In this document: positions 12,341 through 20,667 of the stretch, piece by piece
Layout of the letters: every line of letters begins with the position of its first letter
Position numbering within the stretch: position 1 is the stretch's first letter
DNA from: Collinsella sp. AF02-46-1
GTDB taxonomy: Bacteria; Actinomycetota; Coriobacteriia; Coriobacteriales; Coriobacteriaceae
Assembly (NCBI GenBank): GCA_934876235.1
Contig: CAKXKM010000009.1
Coordinates: forward strand, 17,733-40,478
DNA: 22,746 nucleotides
Direction: 5' to 3'
Notes under the pieces: model-generated
What the model was told of the DNA's origin: nothing
Databases searched by the model: none
Seen by the model: the letters and a program-made list of their open reading frames with translations, nothing else
Position numbers and translations under genes: made by a program

Positions 12341-13801
12341 ATGAGCGAGTACGATTCCCAGCGTCCCCAGGATGCGGGCAACGCCGGCGAGACCCAACAG
12401 CAGCCGCGCGTGCAGGTGGAGTCAACGCCTGCCGACAGCAACATTCCCTACGTGCAGGCCTACGACACGCAGACCGGCAAGCCGCTGGGCAGCCAGCAGG
12501 TTGTAAACAAGCACACGGTGGTCAAGACCAAGACCAAAAAGCTGCCGATCTTTATTACGGCGCTCGCCGGCTGCGCCTGTGGCGCCCTGCTGGTCATTGC
12601 GCTCATTATGAGCGGCACGCTCAACATTGGCGGCGGCAAGAATGCCGTGACGGCGGGTGCTTCGGGTTCATCGACGCAAAAGATTACGATTGATTCCGAG
12701 GACACCACGCTGGCCGAGGCCGTTTCTGCCAAGGCCCTGCCCTCCGTGGTTTCCATTACCGCCACTTCGAGCGGCGGCCAGAATGGCTCGCTTTCGCAGT
12801 CTGCCGACGAGTCGGACAACTCGGGCAGCGTCGGCTCGGGCGTTGTGCTCGATACCGAGGGCCACATCCTCACCAACAACCACGTGGTCGATGGTTACGA
12901 CCAGTACGTGGTGACCATGGACGACGGCACCACCTACGAGGCCGAGTTCGTGGGCAACGATGCTTCGAGCGACCTGGCCGTCATCAAGCTCAAGGACGCC
13001 GATGCTTCCAAGCTCACCCCGATCGAGATCGGCGACTCCTCCAAGCTCAACGTGGGCGAATGGGTCATGGCGATCGGCTCGCCCTTCGGCAACGAACAGT
13101 CTGTCTCCACCGGTATCGTCTCGGCGCTGTATCGCTCCACGGCCATGAGCTCTACCGGCGGCAACACCATCTATGCCAACATGATCCAGACCGATGCCGC
13201 CATCAATCCGGGCAACTCCGGCGGCGCGCTCGTCAACGACAATGGCGAGCTTGTGGGTATCAACTCGCTTATCGAGAGCTACTCGGGCTCCAGCTCGGGC
13301 GTGGGTTTTGCCATTCCGGTTAACTACGCCAAGAACATTGCCGACCAGATCATCGACGGTAAGACGCCGGTGCATCCGTACATGGGCGCTACGCTTTCGA
13401 GCGTCAATGCGCTTAACGCCCGCACCAACAAGTTGAGCACCGATAGCGGCGCGTATGTGGCGAGCGTCGTTGAGGATGGTCCTGCCGCCAAGGCCGGCAT
13501 TCAGGAGGGCGACGTCATCACCAAGCTGGGCGACGATGAGATTTCGAGCGCCGACGGCCTGATCATCGCGCTGCGCAGCCACGAGGTGGGCGAGAAGGTC
13601 GAGATCACGCTCATGCGCGGCAAGGAAGAGAAGAAGGTCACGGTTGAGCTGGGCTCCGACGAGGAGCTGCAGAACCAGCAGCAGAACGACAGCGCGACCG
13701 ATACCGGCAACGGCGGTATTACCGACGAGCAGCTGCGCCAGTATCTGGAGGAGCTGCTTGGCCAGCAGGGTCAGGGTCAGGGCAACGGTCAGGGTTTCTA
13801 A
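12341..13801 (+). CDS. htrA: HtrA/DegP-type membrane-anchored serine protease
   Basis: This is an envelope quality-control protease of 486 residues. A cytosolic N-terminal region rich in Gln and charged residues (1-66) precedes one membrane helix (69-90), then an extracellular trypsin-like domain with catalytic His181 (TNNHVV), Asp211 (SSDLAVIKL) and Ser293 (GNSGGAL). A single PDZ domain (about 345-440) contains the VVEDGPAAKAGIQEGDVI block. The C-terminus is a Gln/Gly-rich tail (QGQGQGNGQGF). The domain order is typical of actinobacterial HtrA. ATG at 12341 has AAAGGA at a spacing of eight; a TTG in frame at 12302 lies in the hairpin and is unlikely. It is followed by a GC-rich region and ligA, probably a separate unit. 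Confidence 0.95.
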   Translation: MSEYDSQRPQDAGNAGETQQQPRVQVESTPADSNIPYVQAYDTQTGKPLGSQQVVNKHTVVKTKTKKLPIFITALAGCACGALLVIALIMSGTLNIGGGKNAVTAGASGSSTQKITIDSEDTTLAEAVSAKALPSVVSITATSSGGQNGSLSQSADESDNSGSVGSGVVLDTEGHILTNNHVVDGYDQYVVTMDDGTTYEAEFVGNDASSDLAVIKLKDADASKLTPIEIGDSSKLNVGEWVMAIGSPFGNEQSVSTGIVSALYRSTAMSSTGGNTIYANMIQTDAAINPGNSGGALVNDNGELVGINSLIESYSGSSSGVGFAIPVNYAKNIADQIIDGKTPVHPYMGATLSSVNALNARTNKLSTDSGAYVASVVEDGPAAKAGIQEGDVITKLGDDEISSADGLIIALRSHEVGEKVEITLMRGKEEKKVTVELGSDEELQNQQQNDSATDTGNGGITDEQLRQYLEELLGQQGQGQGNGQGF

Positions 13802-14050
13802 CGAACCGTATTGCACATATCGAAGCCAGAGGGGACTGTCCCCCCACCCCCGGGCACGCCCCACAATTTTTATTTTTACGGTGGGGGCGGGGGAACCGCG
13901 GATTTATAAAGGGCCAGGGCCAGAGTTGCTCGGGCCAACCAAACCCGGTCTGGCGGCTGCCGATTCGATGCGGTTTGAAAGGGCGATTCGACCCCATTGT
14001 GACCGGTGGTACTCTAGTATCCGTTTGAAATCGAGCGAAGGAGTGCCGCA
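13802..14050. other. Intergenic region with competing GC-rich hairpins
   Basis: No gene is seen in this 249-bp gap. GGGGA/TCCCC (13831-13843) competes for C residues with a longer pair CCCCC-A-CCCCC (13841-13851) / GGGGG-C-GGGGG (13883-13893). The T-rich stretch ATTTTTATTTTT (13865-13876) lies in the loop, also next to CCCCAC/GTGGGG. One of these structures probably ends the htrA transcript. A promoter for ligA was not found with confidence. Confidence 0.5.
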
Positions 14051-16279
14051 ATGGAGCAATCGAGCCTGTTTGGTGACGGTGTAGATATCGATACCAAAAC
14101 GCCCGCGAGCGAGGATACCGCTGCACCGGCCGATGCCCGTGCCCAGGCGGCGGCGCGTGCGGCCGAGCTGCGCCACGAGCTCGATTACCACGCCTACCGC
14201 TACTACATGCTCGATGCGCCCGAGATCACGGATGCCGCCTTCGACAAAATGCTCGTTGAGCTCCAGCAGATCGAGGCCACCTACCCCGACCTGGTGACGC
14301 CCGACAGCTATACCCAGCGCGTGGGCGGCTACGTGAGCGAGCAGTTTACGCCGGTCACGCACATGGCACGCATGTATTCCATGGACGATGCCATGGATCT
14401 GGACGAGCTCGACGCGTGGCTCCAGCGCACCGAGGATGCGCTCGGAGCCGGTAGCGTCACCTATACCTGCGAGCTTAAGATCGACGGTCTGGGCGTGGCG
14501 CTTGCCTACCAAAACGGCACCTTTGTGCGCGCGGCCACACGCGGCGACGGCACCACGGGTGAGGACGTGTCGCTCAACGTGCGTACCATCAAGGATGTGC
14601 CCATGCACCTGTCCGAGCCGGCGCTCGCCCACATGGGCGCCGACCGCGAGCGTGCCATCGAAGTACGTGGCGAGGTCTATATGCCCAAGGGCAGCTTTGT
14701 GCGTCTGAATGAAGAGGCCGATGCCGAGGGTCGCGACCCCTTCGCCAACCCGCGCAACGCCGCTGCCGGATCGTTGCGCCAGAAGGATCCCAAGGTCACG
14801 GCACGCCGCGACCTGGCCACCTTTATCTACGCCATTGCCGATACCGATCCGCTGCACGTCCACAGCCAGCGCGAATTTCTCGACTGGCTGCGCAGCGCCG
14901 GCTTCAGCGTCAACCCCAACGTGGCCCGCTGCGCCACGCCGGCTGAGGTTCACGAGTTCTGTGCCCAGGCACTTGAGCACCGCGGTGACCTGGACTACGA
15001 CATCGACGGCGTAGTCGTAAAGGTCGACAGCTTCCAGCAGCAGCTCGACCTGGGCTTTACCGCTCGCGCACCGCGCTGGGCTATTGCCTTTAAGTTCCCG
15101 CCCGAGGAAAAGCAGACCGTCCTGCGCGAGATTCGCATCCAAGTGGGCCGCACCGGTGTGCTCACGCCGGTCGCCGAGTTCGACCCGGTCACGGTTGCCG
15201 GCTCTACCATCGCGCGCGCAACGCTGCACAACATCGACGAGATCCGTCGCAAAAACGTGCGCGAGGGCGATACCATCATCGTGCACAAGGCGGGCGACGT
15301 GATCCCCGAGGTCGTGGGTCCCGTGCTCGACAAGCGCCCTGCCGATTCGGCCGACTGGCACATGCCCGAGGTCTGTCCCGTGTGCGGCAGCCCCGTGGTC
15401 CACGAGGACGGCGAGGTCGCCTACCGCTGCGTCTCCATCGACTGCCCTGCGCAGCTCAAGGAGCGCCTGCTCCATTGGGTGAGCCGCGGCTGCATGGACG
15501 TCGACGGCCTGGGCGACGAGATTGTCGACAAGATGATCGCCGCCGGGCTGATCCACGATGTCGCAGACTTCTACCAGCTCACGGTCGACGACATCGCCGG
15601 CCTGGACACGGGCCGCGTGTACGCCAGCTCCAACAGCAAAAAGGGCGTCAAGAAGGGCGATCCCATTCCGGTGGGCCTCAAGACGGCCGAGAAAATCATC
15701 GCCGAGCTCAACAAGTCCAAGAGCCAGCCGCTCGGTCGCGTGCTGTTTGCCCTGGGCATCCGCCATGTGGGCAAGAGCGTGGGCGAGGTCATCGCCGAGC
15801 GATTCCTGTCGATCGACAAGCTCATCTTGGCGAGCGAAGAGGACATCGCCGAGTGTGAGGGCATCGGTCCCAAGATTGCGGCGAGCGTCAAGCAGTTCCT
15901 GGCCGTGCCCGAGAACCTCGCCGTGCTAGAGCGCCTGCGTCAGGCGGGCCTGTCGCTCGAGGTCGACTTGGGCGCCGCGCACGCGCAAGCCGCGGCCGAC
16001 GCTGGCGTGGCGGGCGAGCTTGCCGACGCTCAACCACTCGCAGGTCTGACCTTCGTGCTCACCGGCACGCTCGTCAACCGTACGCGCGACGAGGCAGGCG
16101 CGGCGCTCAAGGTGCTCGGCGCCAAGGTTTCGGGTAGTGTTTCAAAGAAGACGAGCTATCTGGTCGCCGGCCCCAAAGCGGGCTCCAAGCTCACCAAGGC
16201 CGAGCAGTTGGGCGTGCCTGTATTGGATGAGGACGCACTCGAGCAGATCTTGGCTACTGGTCAGGTGCCAGAGGTGTAA
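14051..16279 (+). CDS. ligA: NAD-dependent DNA ligase
   Basis: This essential ligase of 742 residues seals nicks in replication and repair. Domains in order: Ia (HAYRYYMLDAPEITDAAFD, near 47-65) for NAD binding; adenylation domain with the lysine of ELKIDG (Lys143) and RGDGTTGED; OB fold around 355-430 (VGRTGVLTPVAEFDPV); four-cysteine zinc site Cys442, Cys445, Cys460, Cys465; helix-hairpin-helix repeats around 480-635; BRCT domain from about 662 (LAGLTFVLTGTL). An insertion at about 521-541 (GRVYASSNSKKGVKKGDPIP) sits in the first helix-hairpin-helix unit, where most LigA have a short GFGEKSA-like turn. The N-terminus has about 25 extra polar residues. ATG at 14051 follows GAAGGAG. Confidence 0.97.
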   Translation: MEQSSLFGDGVDIDTKTPASEDTAAPADARAQAAARAAELRHELDYHAYRYYMLDAPEITDAAFDKMLVELQQIEATYPDLVTPDSYTQRVGGYVSEQFTPVTHMARMYSMDDAMDLDELDAWLQRTEDALGAGSVTYTCELKIDGLGVALAYQNGTFVRAATRGDGTTGEDVSLNVRTIKDVPMHLSEPALAHMGADRERAIEVRGEVYMPKGSFVRLNEEADAEGRDPFANPRNAAAGSLRQKDPKVTARRDLATFIYAIADTDPLHVHSQREFLDWLRSAGFSVNPNVARCATPAEVHEFCAQALEHRGDLDYDIDGVVVKVDSFQQQLDLGFTARAPRWAIAFKFPPEEKQTVLREIRIQVGRTGVLTPVAEFDPVTVAGSTIARATLHNIDEIRRKNVREGDTIIVHKAGDVIPEVVGPVLDKRPADSADWHMPEVCPVCGSPVVHEDGEVAYRCVSIDCPAQLKERLLHWVSRGCMDVDGLGDEIVDKMIAAGLIHDVADFYQLTVDDIAGLDTGRVYASSNSKKGVKKGDPIPVGLKTAEKIIAELNKSKSQPLGRVLFALGIRHVGKSVGEVIAERFLSIDKLILASEEDIAECEGIGPKIAASVKQFLAVPENLAVLERLRQAGLSLEVDLGAAHAQAAADAGVAGELADAQPLAGLTFVLTGTLVNRTRDEAGAALKVLGAKVSGSVSKKTSYLVAGPKAGSKLTKAEQLGVPVLDEDALEQILATGQVPEV

Positions 16280-16298
16280 GGCATCGATAGCCAAATTG

Positions 16299-16338
16299 AA
16301 GAACCGCCCGGAAGCACGATGCCTTCGGGGCGGTTCTT
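16299..16338. terminator. Bidirectional terminator between ligA and the MerR gene
   Basis: AAGAACCGCCC (16299-16309) and GGGCGGTTCTT (16328-16338) form a perfect 11-bp stem. The stop codon of the convergent MerR gene overlaps the right arm. T-rich bases follow on both strands (TTCTTACTTT on plus, TTCTTCAATTT on minus). Confidence 0.85.
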
Positions 16339-17185
16339 ACTTTGCTGGGGAAACGGGCACCGTGATCTGCGTCACGTAGGTCTCTGGATCGTCGCTGATG
16401 ATGTCATCGATAAGGGCGATCTCGCGTGAGGGACCGGCGGGTGTCAGGCCGTGCTCGCACATATAGCCGAGCAGTTGCTCGTAGCGTGGGGCTGCTTGCC
16501 CATGTGTACCGCGGAAGCTTATGGTCAGACAGCGCGCGGCGGGCCGCACCTCGACGTCGCCCACGTAATCATCGGTGTCATCGAGCAGCAGGAAGACCTC
16601 GTCGTAGCCATCAAAGTCGCCGGCGGCGAGGCGCTCGGCGCCAATCCCGACGCCCAAGTTGCCCAGAAAGACAAAGGTCTCGTGCTGGCCCTTCTGCAGT
16701 TGACGAATCTGCCACTCCAGCGCATAGGCGTCGGTAGGGTTGACGCGTTCGCGCAACACGGCGCAGCGAAGCTCGGGCGCATCGATTTCGCGGATGGTAT
16801 CGAGCTCGGTGCTCAAGGCATCGTGTAGCAGAGCAAGCCGGTTGTCGATCTTGCGCGATACGCGCTCCAGCTCGCGGCGCTTGCGCTCGATGAGTTCCTG
16901 CTGCTGAGCTAGCTGCCGCTGCATGAGGTCCACATCGCGCGTGGTCACAAACTCGCGGATCTGTGCCAGCGGCAGGTCCAGAACACGCAGGTGGCTGATG
17001 GTGTTGAGGGTGGAGAGCTGCCGCGATCCGTAGTAGCGGTACCCACTCGCCGGATCGATGTGCGCCGGGTCCAGTAGGCCCATCTGCTCGTAATGGCGCA
17101 ACGTGCCCACGCTCAGGTTAAACAGGCGCGCCACCTCGCCAATGCGGAGCAGGCCCTCGGTATGTTCAGTTGGCGAGTCGGCCAT
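16337..17185 (-). CDS. MerR-family regulator with GyrI-like effector domain
   Basis: This is a 282-residue regulator of the BmrR type. The N-terminal winged helix shows RIGEVARLFNLSVGTLRHYE and GLLDPAHIDPASGYRYYGSR, followed by a long coiled coil (about 95-130, rich in Gln, Glu and Arg). The C-terminal region (about 135-282) has the layout of a GyrI-like multidrug-binding domain (RPAARCLTISFRGTHGQAAP, YEQLLGYMCEHGL). ATG at 17183-17185 has AAAGGAG seven bases upstream. It starts 54 bases after the MATE exporter stop on the same strand, so the pair is probably an operon controlled from the MerR-type promoter at 18629-18659. Drug-like or toxic small molecules are likely ligands, by family. Confidence 0.9.
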   Translation of the reverse strand: MADSPTEHTEGLLRIGEVARLFNLSVGTLRHYEQMGLLDPAHIDPASGYRYYGSRQLSTLNTISHLRVLDLPLAQIREFVTTRDVDLMQRQLAQQQELIERKRRELERVSRKIDNRLALLHDALSTELDTIREIDAPELRCAVLRERVNPTDAYALEWQIRQLQKGQHETFVFLGNLGVGIGAERLAAGDFDGYDEVFLLLDDTDDYVGDVEVRPAARCLTISFRGTHGQAAPRYEQLLGYMCEHGLTPAGPSREIALIDDIISDDPETYVTQITVPVSPAK

Positions 17186-17239
17186 AGGAACGCTCCTTTC
17201 AATAGAGCCGGGGAGGGGCGCCGGGCTCGCGTTGCCCCG

Positions 17240-18586
17240 CTACGCCATCAGCTTGTCAAAAGCCCCGCGCCGGTTGAGCACGGTAAATGCAATCACACAG
17301 ATGACCGCCGACAGAATCGACCCGCACGGCGAGGCGATACCCATGGGGAACAGCGTGTCGGAATAGGCGTTCGACAGCAGCCAAGCGCCGGGCACGCGAA
17401 TGAGGGCCACGGCCAGCACGTTGTGCGCAAAGCCGATGTAGCTCTTGCCGTATGCGGCGAAAAAGCCGCTAAAGCAAATGTGGATGCCGGCAAAAATCGC
17501 GTCGAAAATATAGCTGCGCATATAGCCGGTACCGGCGGCGACTACTGCAGCGTCCTTGGCAAAAAAGCCGATAAACGCCGGCGCCACCAGCCACATCAGC
17601 ACCGTGATCAGGCAGCCGTACACCGCCGAGATGGTCATGGCGTCCTTGAGTACCTGACGCGCGCGGTCACCCTTGCCCGCGCCGGCGTTTTGCGCCGTGA
17701 GCGCGCTGACGGTAGCGCCCATGGAACTCGGCACGATAAACAAAAAGCTGATCATCTTTTCGACCAAGCCTACGGCGGCGGCGTCGACCAGACCGCGGTG
17801 GTTGGCGATGACGGTGATGAACATAAACGCCACCTGGATGCAGCCGTCCTGCACGGCCACGGGCACACCGATCTTAAGAATGCTGCCGAGCACCTCGGGC
17901 TGGGGGCGCAGGTCGCTACGCTTAACGTGGATGTTCGTGCGGCGGCTCTTGAGCCACACGAGCGCGAGGGCAACGCTGGCTGTCTGGGCGGTCACCGTGC
18001 CGAGTGCGGCGCCTACGGGGCCGAGCCCCATGTGGCCGATAAACAGAAAGTCGAGCGCGATGTTGATGATGCACGCCACGCCAATCACGTACATGGGCGA
18101 GCGCGAATCGCCCAGCCCGCGAAAGATGGCCGAGAGGATGTTGTATGCGGCGATAAAGGGAATGCCGACAAAGCAGATGCGCAGGTAGGCGGCAGTGCCT
18201 TCGACGGCTTCGGCGGGAGTGCCAATGAGCGCCACAATCTGCGGACACAGTGCGAGCAGGACAGCGGCCAGCACCACCGAGACACCCATAAAGAGCGTGA
18301 TGGTGTTGCCGATGGCGGTCTCGGCTCGGTCAAACCGGCGCGAGCCCACGGCGTGGCCGACGATGACCGTCGTTCCCATGGCCAGGCCCACGAGCGTTAC
18401 GGTAATGATATAGAGCGTCTGCGCGCCATTGCCCACGGCGGTGATGCCGGCGGCGCCGCTAAACTGCCCCATCATGTACAGGTCGGCCATGCCGTAGAGC
18501 ATCTGCAAAAAGTACGAGAGCATATAGGGCAGGGCAAAGACCGCGATGGTCTTGAGGACATTGCCGCGTGTGAGGTCGTGTTCCAT
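17240..18586 (-). CDS. MATE-family multidrug/sodium efflux protein
   Basis: This inner-membrane exporter of 448 residues has about twelve hydrophobic segments and the two-fold repeat of MATE proteins. Family marks are LPYMLSYFLQMLYGMADLYM at the first helix, the FRGLGDSRSPM loop after helix five or so, and GAALGTVTAQ in the middle. The expected function is export of cationic drugs or metabolites with sodium or proton antiport. The ATG at 18584-18586 has no clear ribosome site, so a nearby alternative start or a weakly translated leader is possible. It is the first gene of a unit with the MerR regulator and lies behind a MerR-type promoter. Confidence 0.93.
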   Translation of the reverse strand: MEHDLTRGNVLKTIAVFALPYMLSYFLQMLYGMADLYMMGQFSGAAGITAVGNGAQTLYIITVTLVGLAMGTTVIVGHAVGSRRFDRAETAIGNTITLFMGVSVVLAAVLLALCPQIVALIGTPAEAVEGTAAYLRICFVGIPFIAAYNILSAIFRGLGDSRSPMYVIGVACIINIALDFLFIGHMGLGPVGAALGTVTAQTASVALALVWLKSRRTNIHVKRSDLRPQPEVLGSILKIGVPVAVQDGCIQVAFMFITVIANHRGLVDAAAVGLVEKMISFLFIVPSSMGATVSALTAQNAGAGKGDRARQVLKDAMTISAVYGCLITVLMWLVAPAFIGFFAKDAAVVAAGTGYMRSYIFDAIFAGIHICFSGFFAAYGKSYIGFAHNVLAVALIRVPGAWLLSNAYSDTLFPMGIASPCGSILSAVICVIAFTVLNRRGAFDKLMA

Positions 18587-18628
18587 GGGCGGGGCTTTCT
18601 GGCTGGGTTCGTTTTGCTACCAGTGTAG

Positions 18629-18659
18629 TGAAAACCCTACAACGATTGTAGAGTCAAGG
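18629..18659 (-). promoter_or_regulatory. MerR-type promoter of the MATE exporter
   Basis: On the minus strand, TTGACT (18659-18654), a 19-base spacer and TTCACT (18634-18629) form the promoter. The long spacer contains the dyad CTACAA-TCG-TTGTAG (18639-18653), extended by AC and GT. This is the classical layout that MerR-family activators untwist. The adjacent MerR gene is the likely regulator. Confidence 0.8.
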
Positions 18660-18758
18660 TTTATGTTGGCAGCGGGGCGAAAAAAGTCGCGCTCGCGTTC
18701 ATTTCCAATTGAATACAGAGATGCACCTTGCGAGCTTAGCGCCTGCACTAGCCTTGCA

Positions 18759-18807
18759 GAAATCGATTTCGGAACACTTGACACCGCCGCACGGCGCGCC
18801 ATAATAC
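18759..18807 (+). promoter_or_regulatory. Strong promoter of the ABC exporter genes with upstream palindrome
   Basis: TTGACA (18778-18783), an 18-base spacer and TAATAC (18802-18807) give a near-consensus promoter about 40 bases before the first exporter gene. The perfect 12-bp palindrome GAAATCGATTTC lies at 18759-18770, just upstream of the -35, a position that suits an activator or an upstream operator. It differs at one base from the LacI-type box GAAATCGGTTTC at 6580-6591. Confidence 0.7.
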
Positions 18808-18846
18808 GTGGGTTTGCGAACAACGTTTGATGGGGGATGAACCTGC

Positions 18847-20667
18847 GTGCGCAATCTCAAGATTCTGTTTTCCTATCTGGGGGCATACCGCCGCGATGCC
18901 ATACTCGGCGTGCTCTTTGTGACGGCCGAAACGGCGCTCGAGCTGTTTATCCCGGTCATCATGGCAAATATCATCGACGTGGGCGTGCCCGCGGGCGACA
19001 TCAACTACATGCTGTTGCAGGGCACGTATATGTTGGCATGCGCCGCATGTTCGCTGGTACTTGGCTTAGGCTATGCGCGCACGTCCGCCCGCGTTGCCTC
19101 GGGGCTGGGCGCTAACCTACGCGAGGCGGAGTATCGCAAGATCCAGACGCTCGCTTTTGGCAATCTGGACAACTACGACGCCAGCTCGCTCGTCACGCGC
19201 ATGACCACCGACATCACCGTGATTCAAAACGCTATCGGCAATGGCTTTCGCCCCATGGTGCGCGGCCCCGTGACGCTTATCGTCGGCTTGGCCTATGCGC
19301 TGGTGCTGTCGCGTCCACTCGCTACGGTATTCGCAATTATTCTGCCGGTGCTGGCGATCGTGCTGGGCGTTATTACCTACCGTGTCAGTCCGCTCTACCG
19401 CCAGCTGCAGACCTCGATGGACCATCTCAACGGCGTGGTGCAGGAGGACCTCACCGCCGTGCGCGCCGTCAAGGCGTACGTGCGCGCCGAGCACGAGGAG
19501 GCCAAGTTCGATGCCGTCAATACCGAGCTTGCGCGCACCGCGACGAAGACCTTTGGCAACGCTGTGCTCAACCTGCCGGTGTTTCAGCTGTCGATGTACG
19601 TGGCGGCGCTTTCCATTCTGTGGATCGGCGGGCGCATGATTCTTGCCGGCGAGCTCGGCGTGGGCTCGCTCACGGGCTTTATGAGCTACGTGCTGCTGAT
19701 CATGAACTCGCTCATGATGATTTCCAACGTGTTTTTGCTGCTCACACGCGCACTTGCCAGCGTGGAGCGCATCTCGCGGGTGCTCGACGAACGTTCGCTT
19801 ATCCAAGCGCCCGACGCTGCCGCTGCCGTGCGCGAAGTGGCCGACGGAAGCATCGAGTTTCGCGACGTGTCGTTTAAGTACCGCGCGGATGCTGCCGAGG
19901 ACGTGCTCGAGCATATCGACCTTTGCATTGAGGCGGGCTCCACGGTGGGCGTGCTCGGCGGTACGGGCTCGGGCAAGAGTTCGCTTGTGCAGCTGATCGC
20001 GCGCCTGTACGACGCCACCGAAGGCGCCGTACTCGTGGGCGGGCGCGATGTGCGCGATTACGACCTGGTTGCCCTGCGCGACGCCGTGGGTATCGTGCTG
20101 CAAAAGAACGTGCTGTTTACGGGTACCGTGCGCGAGAACCTGCAGTGGGGCAATCCGCAGGCGTCGGACGATGAGCTCCTCGCGGCCTGCCGGGCGGCAT
20201 GCGTGGACGAGTTCCTGGATCGCATCGGCGGTCTTGACGGCTATCTGGGCCCGGGCGGTGCCGGTGTCTCGGGCGGGCAGAAGCAGCGCCTGTGCATCGC
20301 GCGTACGTTGCTCAAGCATCCGCGTGTGCTCATCTTTGACGATTCGACCAGCGCGGTCGATATGGCGACCGACGCCAAGATCCGCGAGCATATCGCTCAG
20401 ATTCCCAACACGACGGTGATTGTCATTGCACAGCGCATTGCGAGCGTCATGGATGCCGACCGCATTATTGTGCTGGACGACGGCCGTGTCCACGGTGTGG
20501 GCACGCACGAGGAGCTGCTGGCGGGCGACGCCATTTATCAGGAGATCTATGCCTCGCAGATGGAGTTTGCGGGGGATGCGGGCGTCGCGGACGGCGCAAA
20601 TGCCCTGTCTTCCTCTGGCCCCAGTGGATCACCTCAAGCCACGGAAGGGGGTGAGCGCCATGCCTAA
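18847..20667 (+). CDS. Heterodimeric ABC exporter, subunit with degenerate ATP site
   Basis: This 606-residue half-transporter has an N-terminal six-helix exporter domain (about 15-310) and a C-terminal ATPase domain. Motifs: Walker A GGTGSGKSS (371-379), Q-loop Gln419, signature VSGGQ (474-478), Walker B LIFDD with Asp499 replacing the catalytic glutamate, and Gln529 (IAQRI) replacing the switch histidine. These two changes are typical of the non-hydrolysing half in heterodimers such as TM287/288. A short tail after the ATPase is rich in small residues. GTG at 18847 fits the protein start; a GGGGG precedes it by about ten bases. Its end overlaps the next gene by 8 bases. The substrate (drug, peptide or lipid) is unknown. 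Confidence 0.93.
   Translation: MRNLKILFSYLGAYRRDAILGVLFVTAETALELFIPVIMANIIDVGVPAGDINYMLLQGTYMLACAACSLVLGLGYARTSARVASGLGANLREAEYRKIQTLAFGNLDNYDASSLVTRMTTDITVIQNAIGNGFRPMVRGPVTLIVGLAYALVLSRPLATVFAIILPVLAIVLGVITYRVSPLYRQLQTSMDHLNGVVQEDLTAVRAVKAYVRAEHEEAKFDAVNTELARTATKTFGNAVLNLPVFQLSMYVAALSILWIGGRMILAGELGVGSLTGFMSYVLLIMNSLMMISNVFLLLTRALASVERISRVLDERSLIQAPDAAAAVREVADGSIEFRDVSFKYRADAAEDVLEHIDLCIEAGSTVGVLGGTGSGKSSLVQLIARLYDATEGAVLVGGRDVRDYDLVALRDAVGIVLQKNVLFTGTVRENLQWGNPQASDDELLAACRAACVDEFLDRIGGLDGYLGPGGAGVSGGQKQRLCIARTLLKHPRVLIFDDSTSAVDMATDAKIREHIAQIPNTTVIVIAQRIASVMDADRIIVLDDGRVHGVGTHEELLAGDAIYQEIYASQMEFAGDAGVADGANALSSSGPSGSPQATEGGERHA

Noticed and set aside
13831..13843. GGGGACTGTCCCC as a protein operator
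   Set aside because: It lies downstream of htrA within a C-rich hairpin region with no promoter nearby; an RNA structure or simple repeat is more likely.
13904..15766. Long open frame on the minus strand opposite ligA
   Set aside because: The opposing ligA frame has all domains and catalytic residues; long antisense frames are expected in GC-rich coding DNA, and the antisense translation is a low-complexity His/Arg/Gly/Val mix.
19117..20508. Long open frame on the minus strand opposite the first ABC exporter gene
   Set aside because: The sense strand encodes complete ABC motifs; the antisense product is His/Arg-rich low-complexity sequence.
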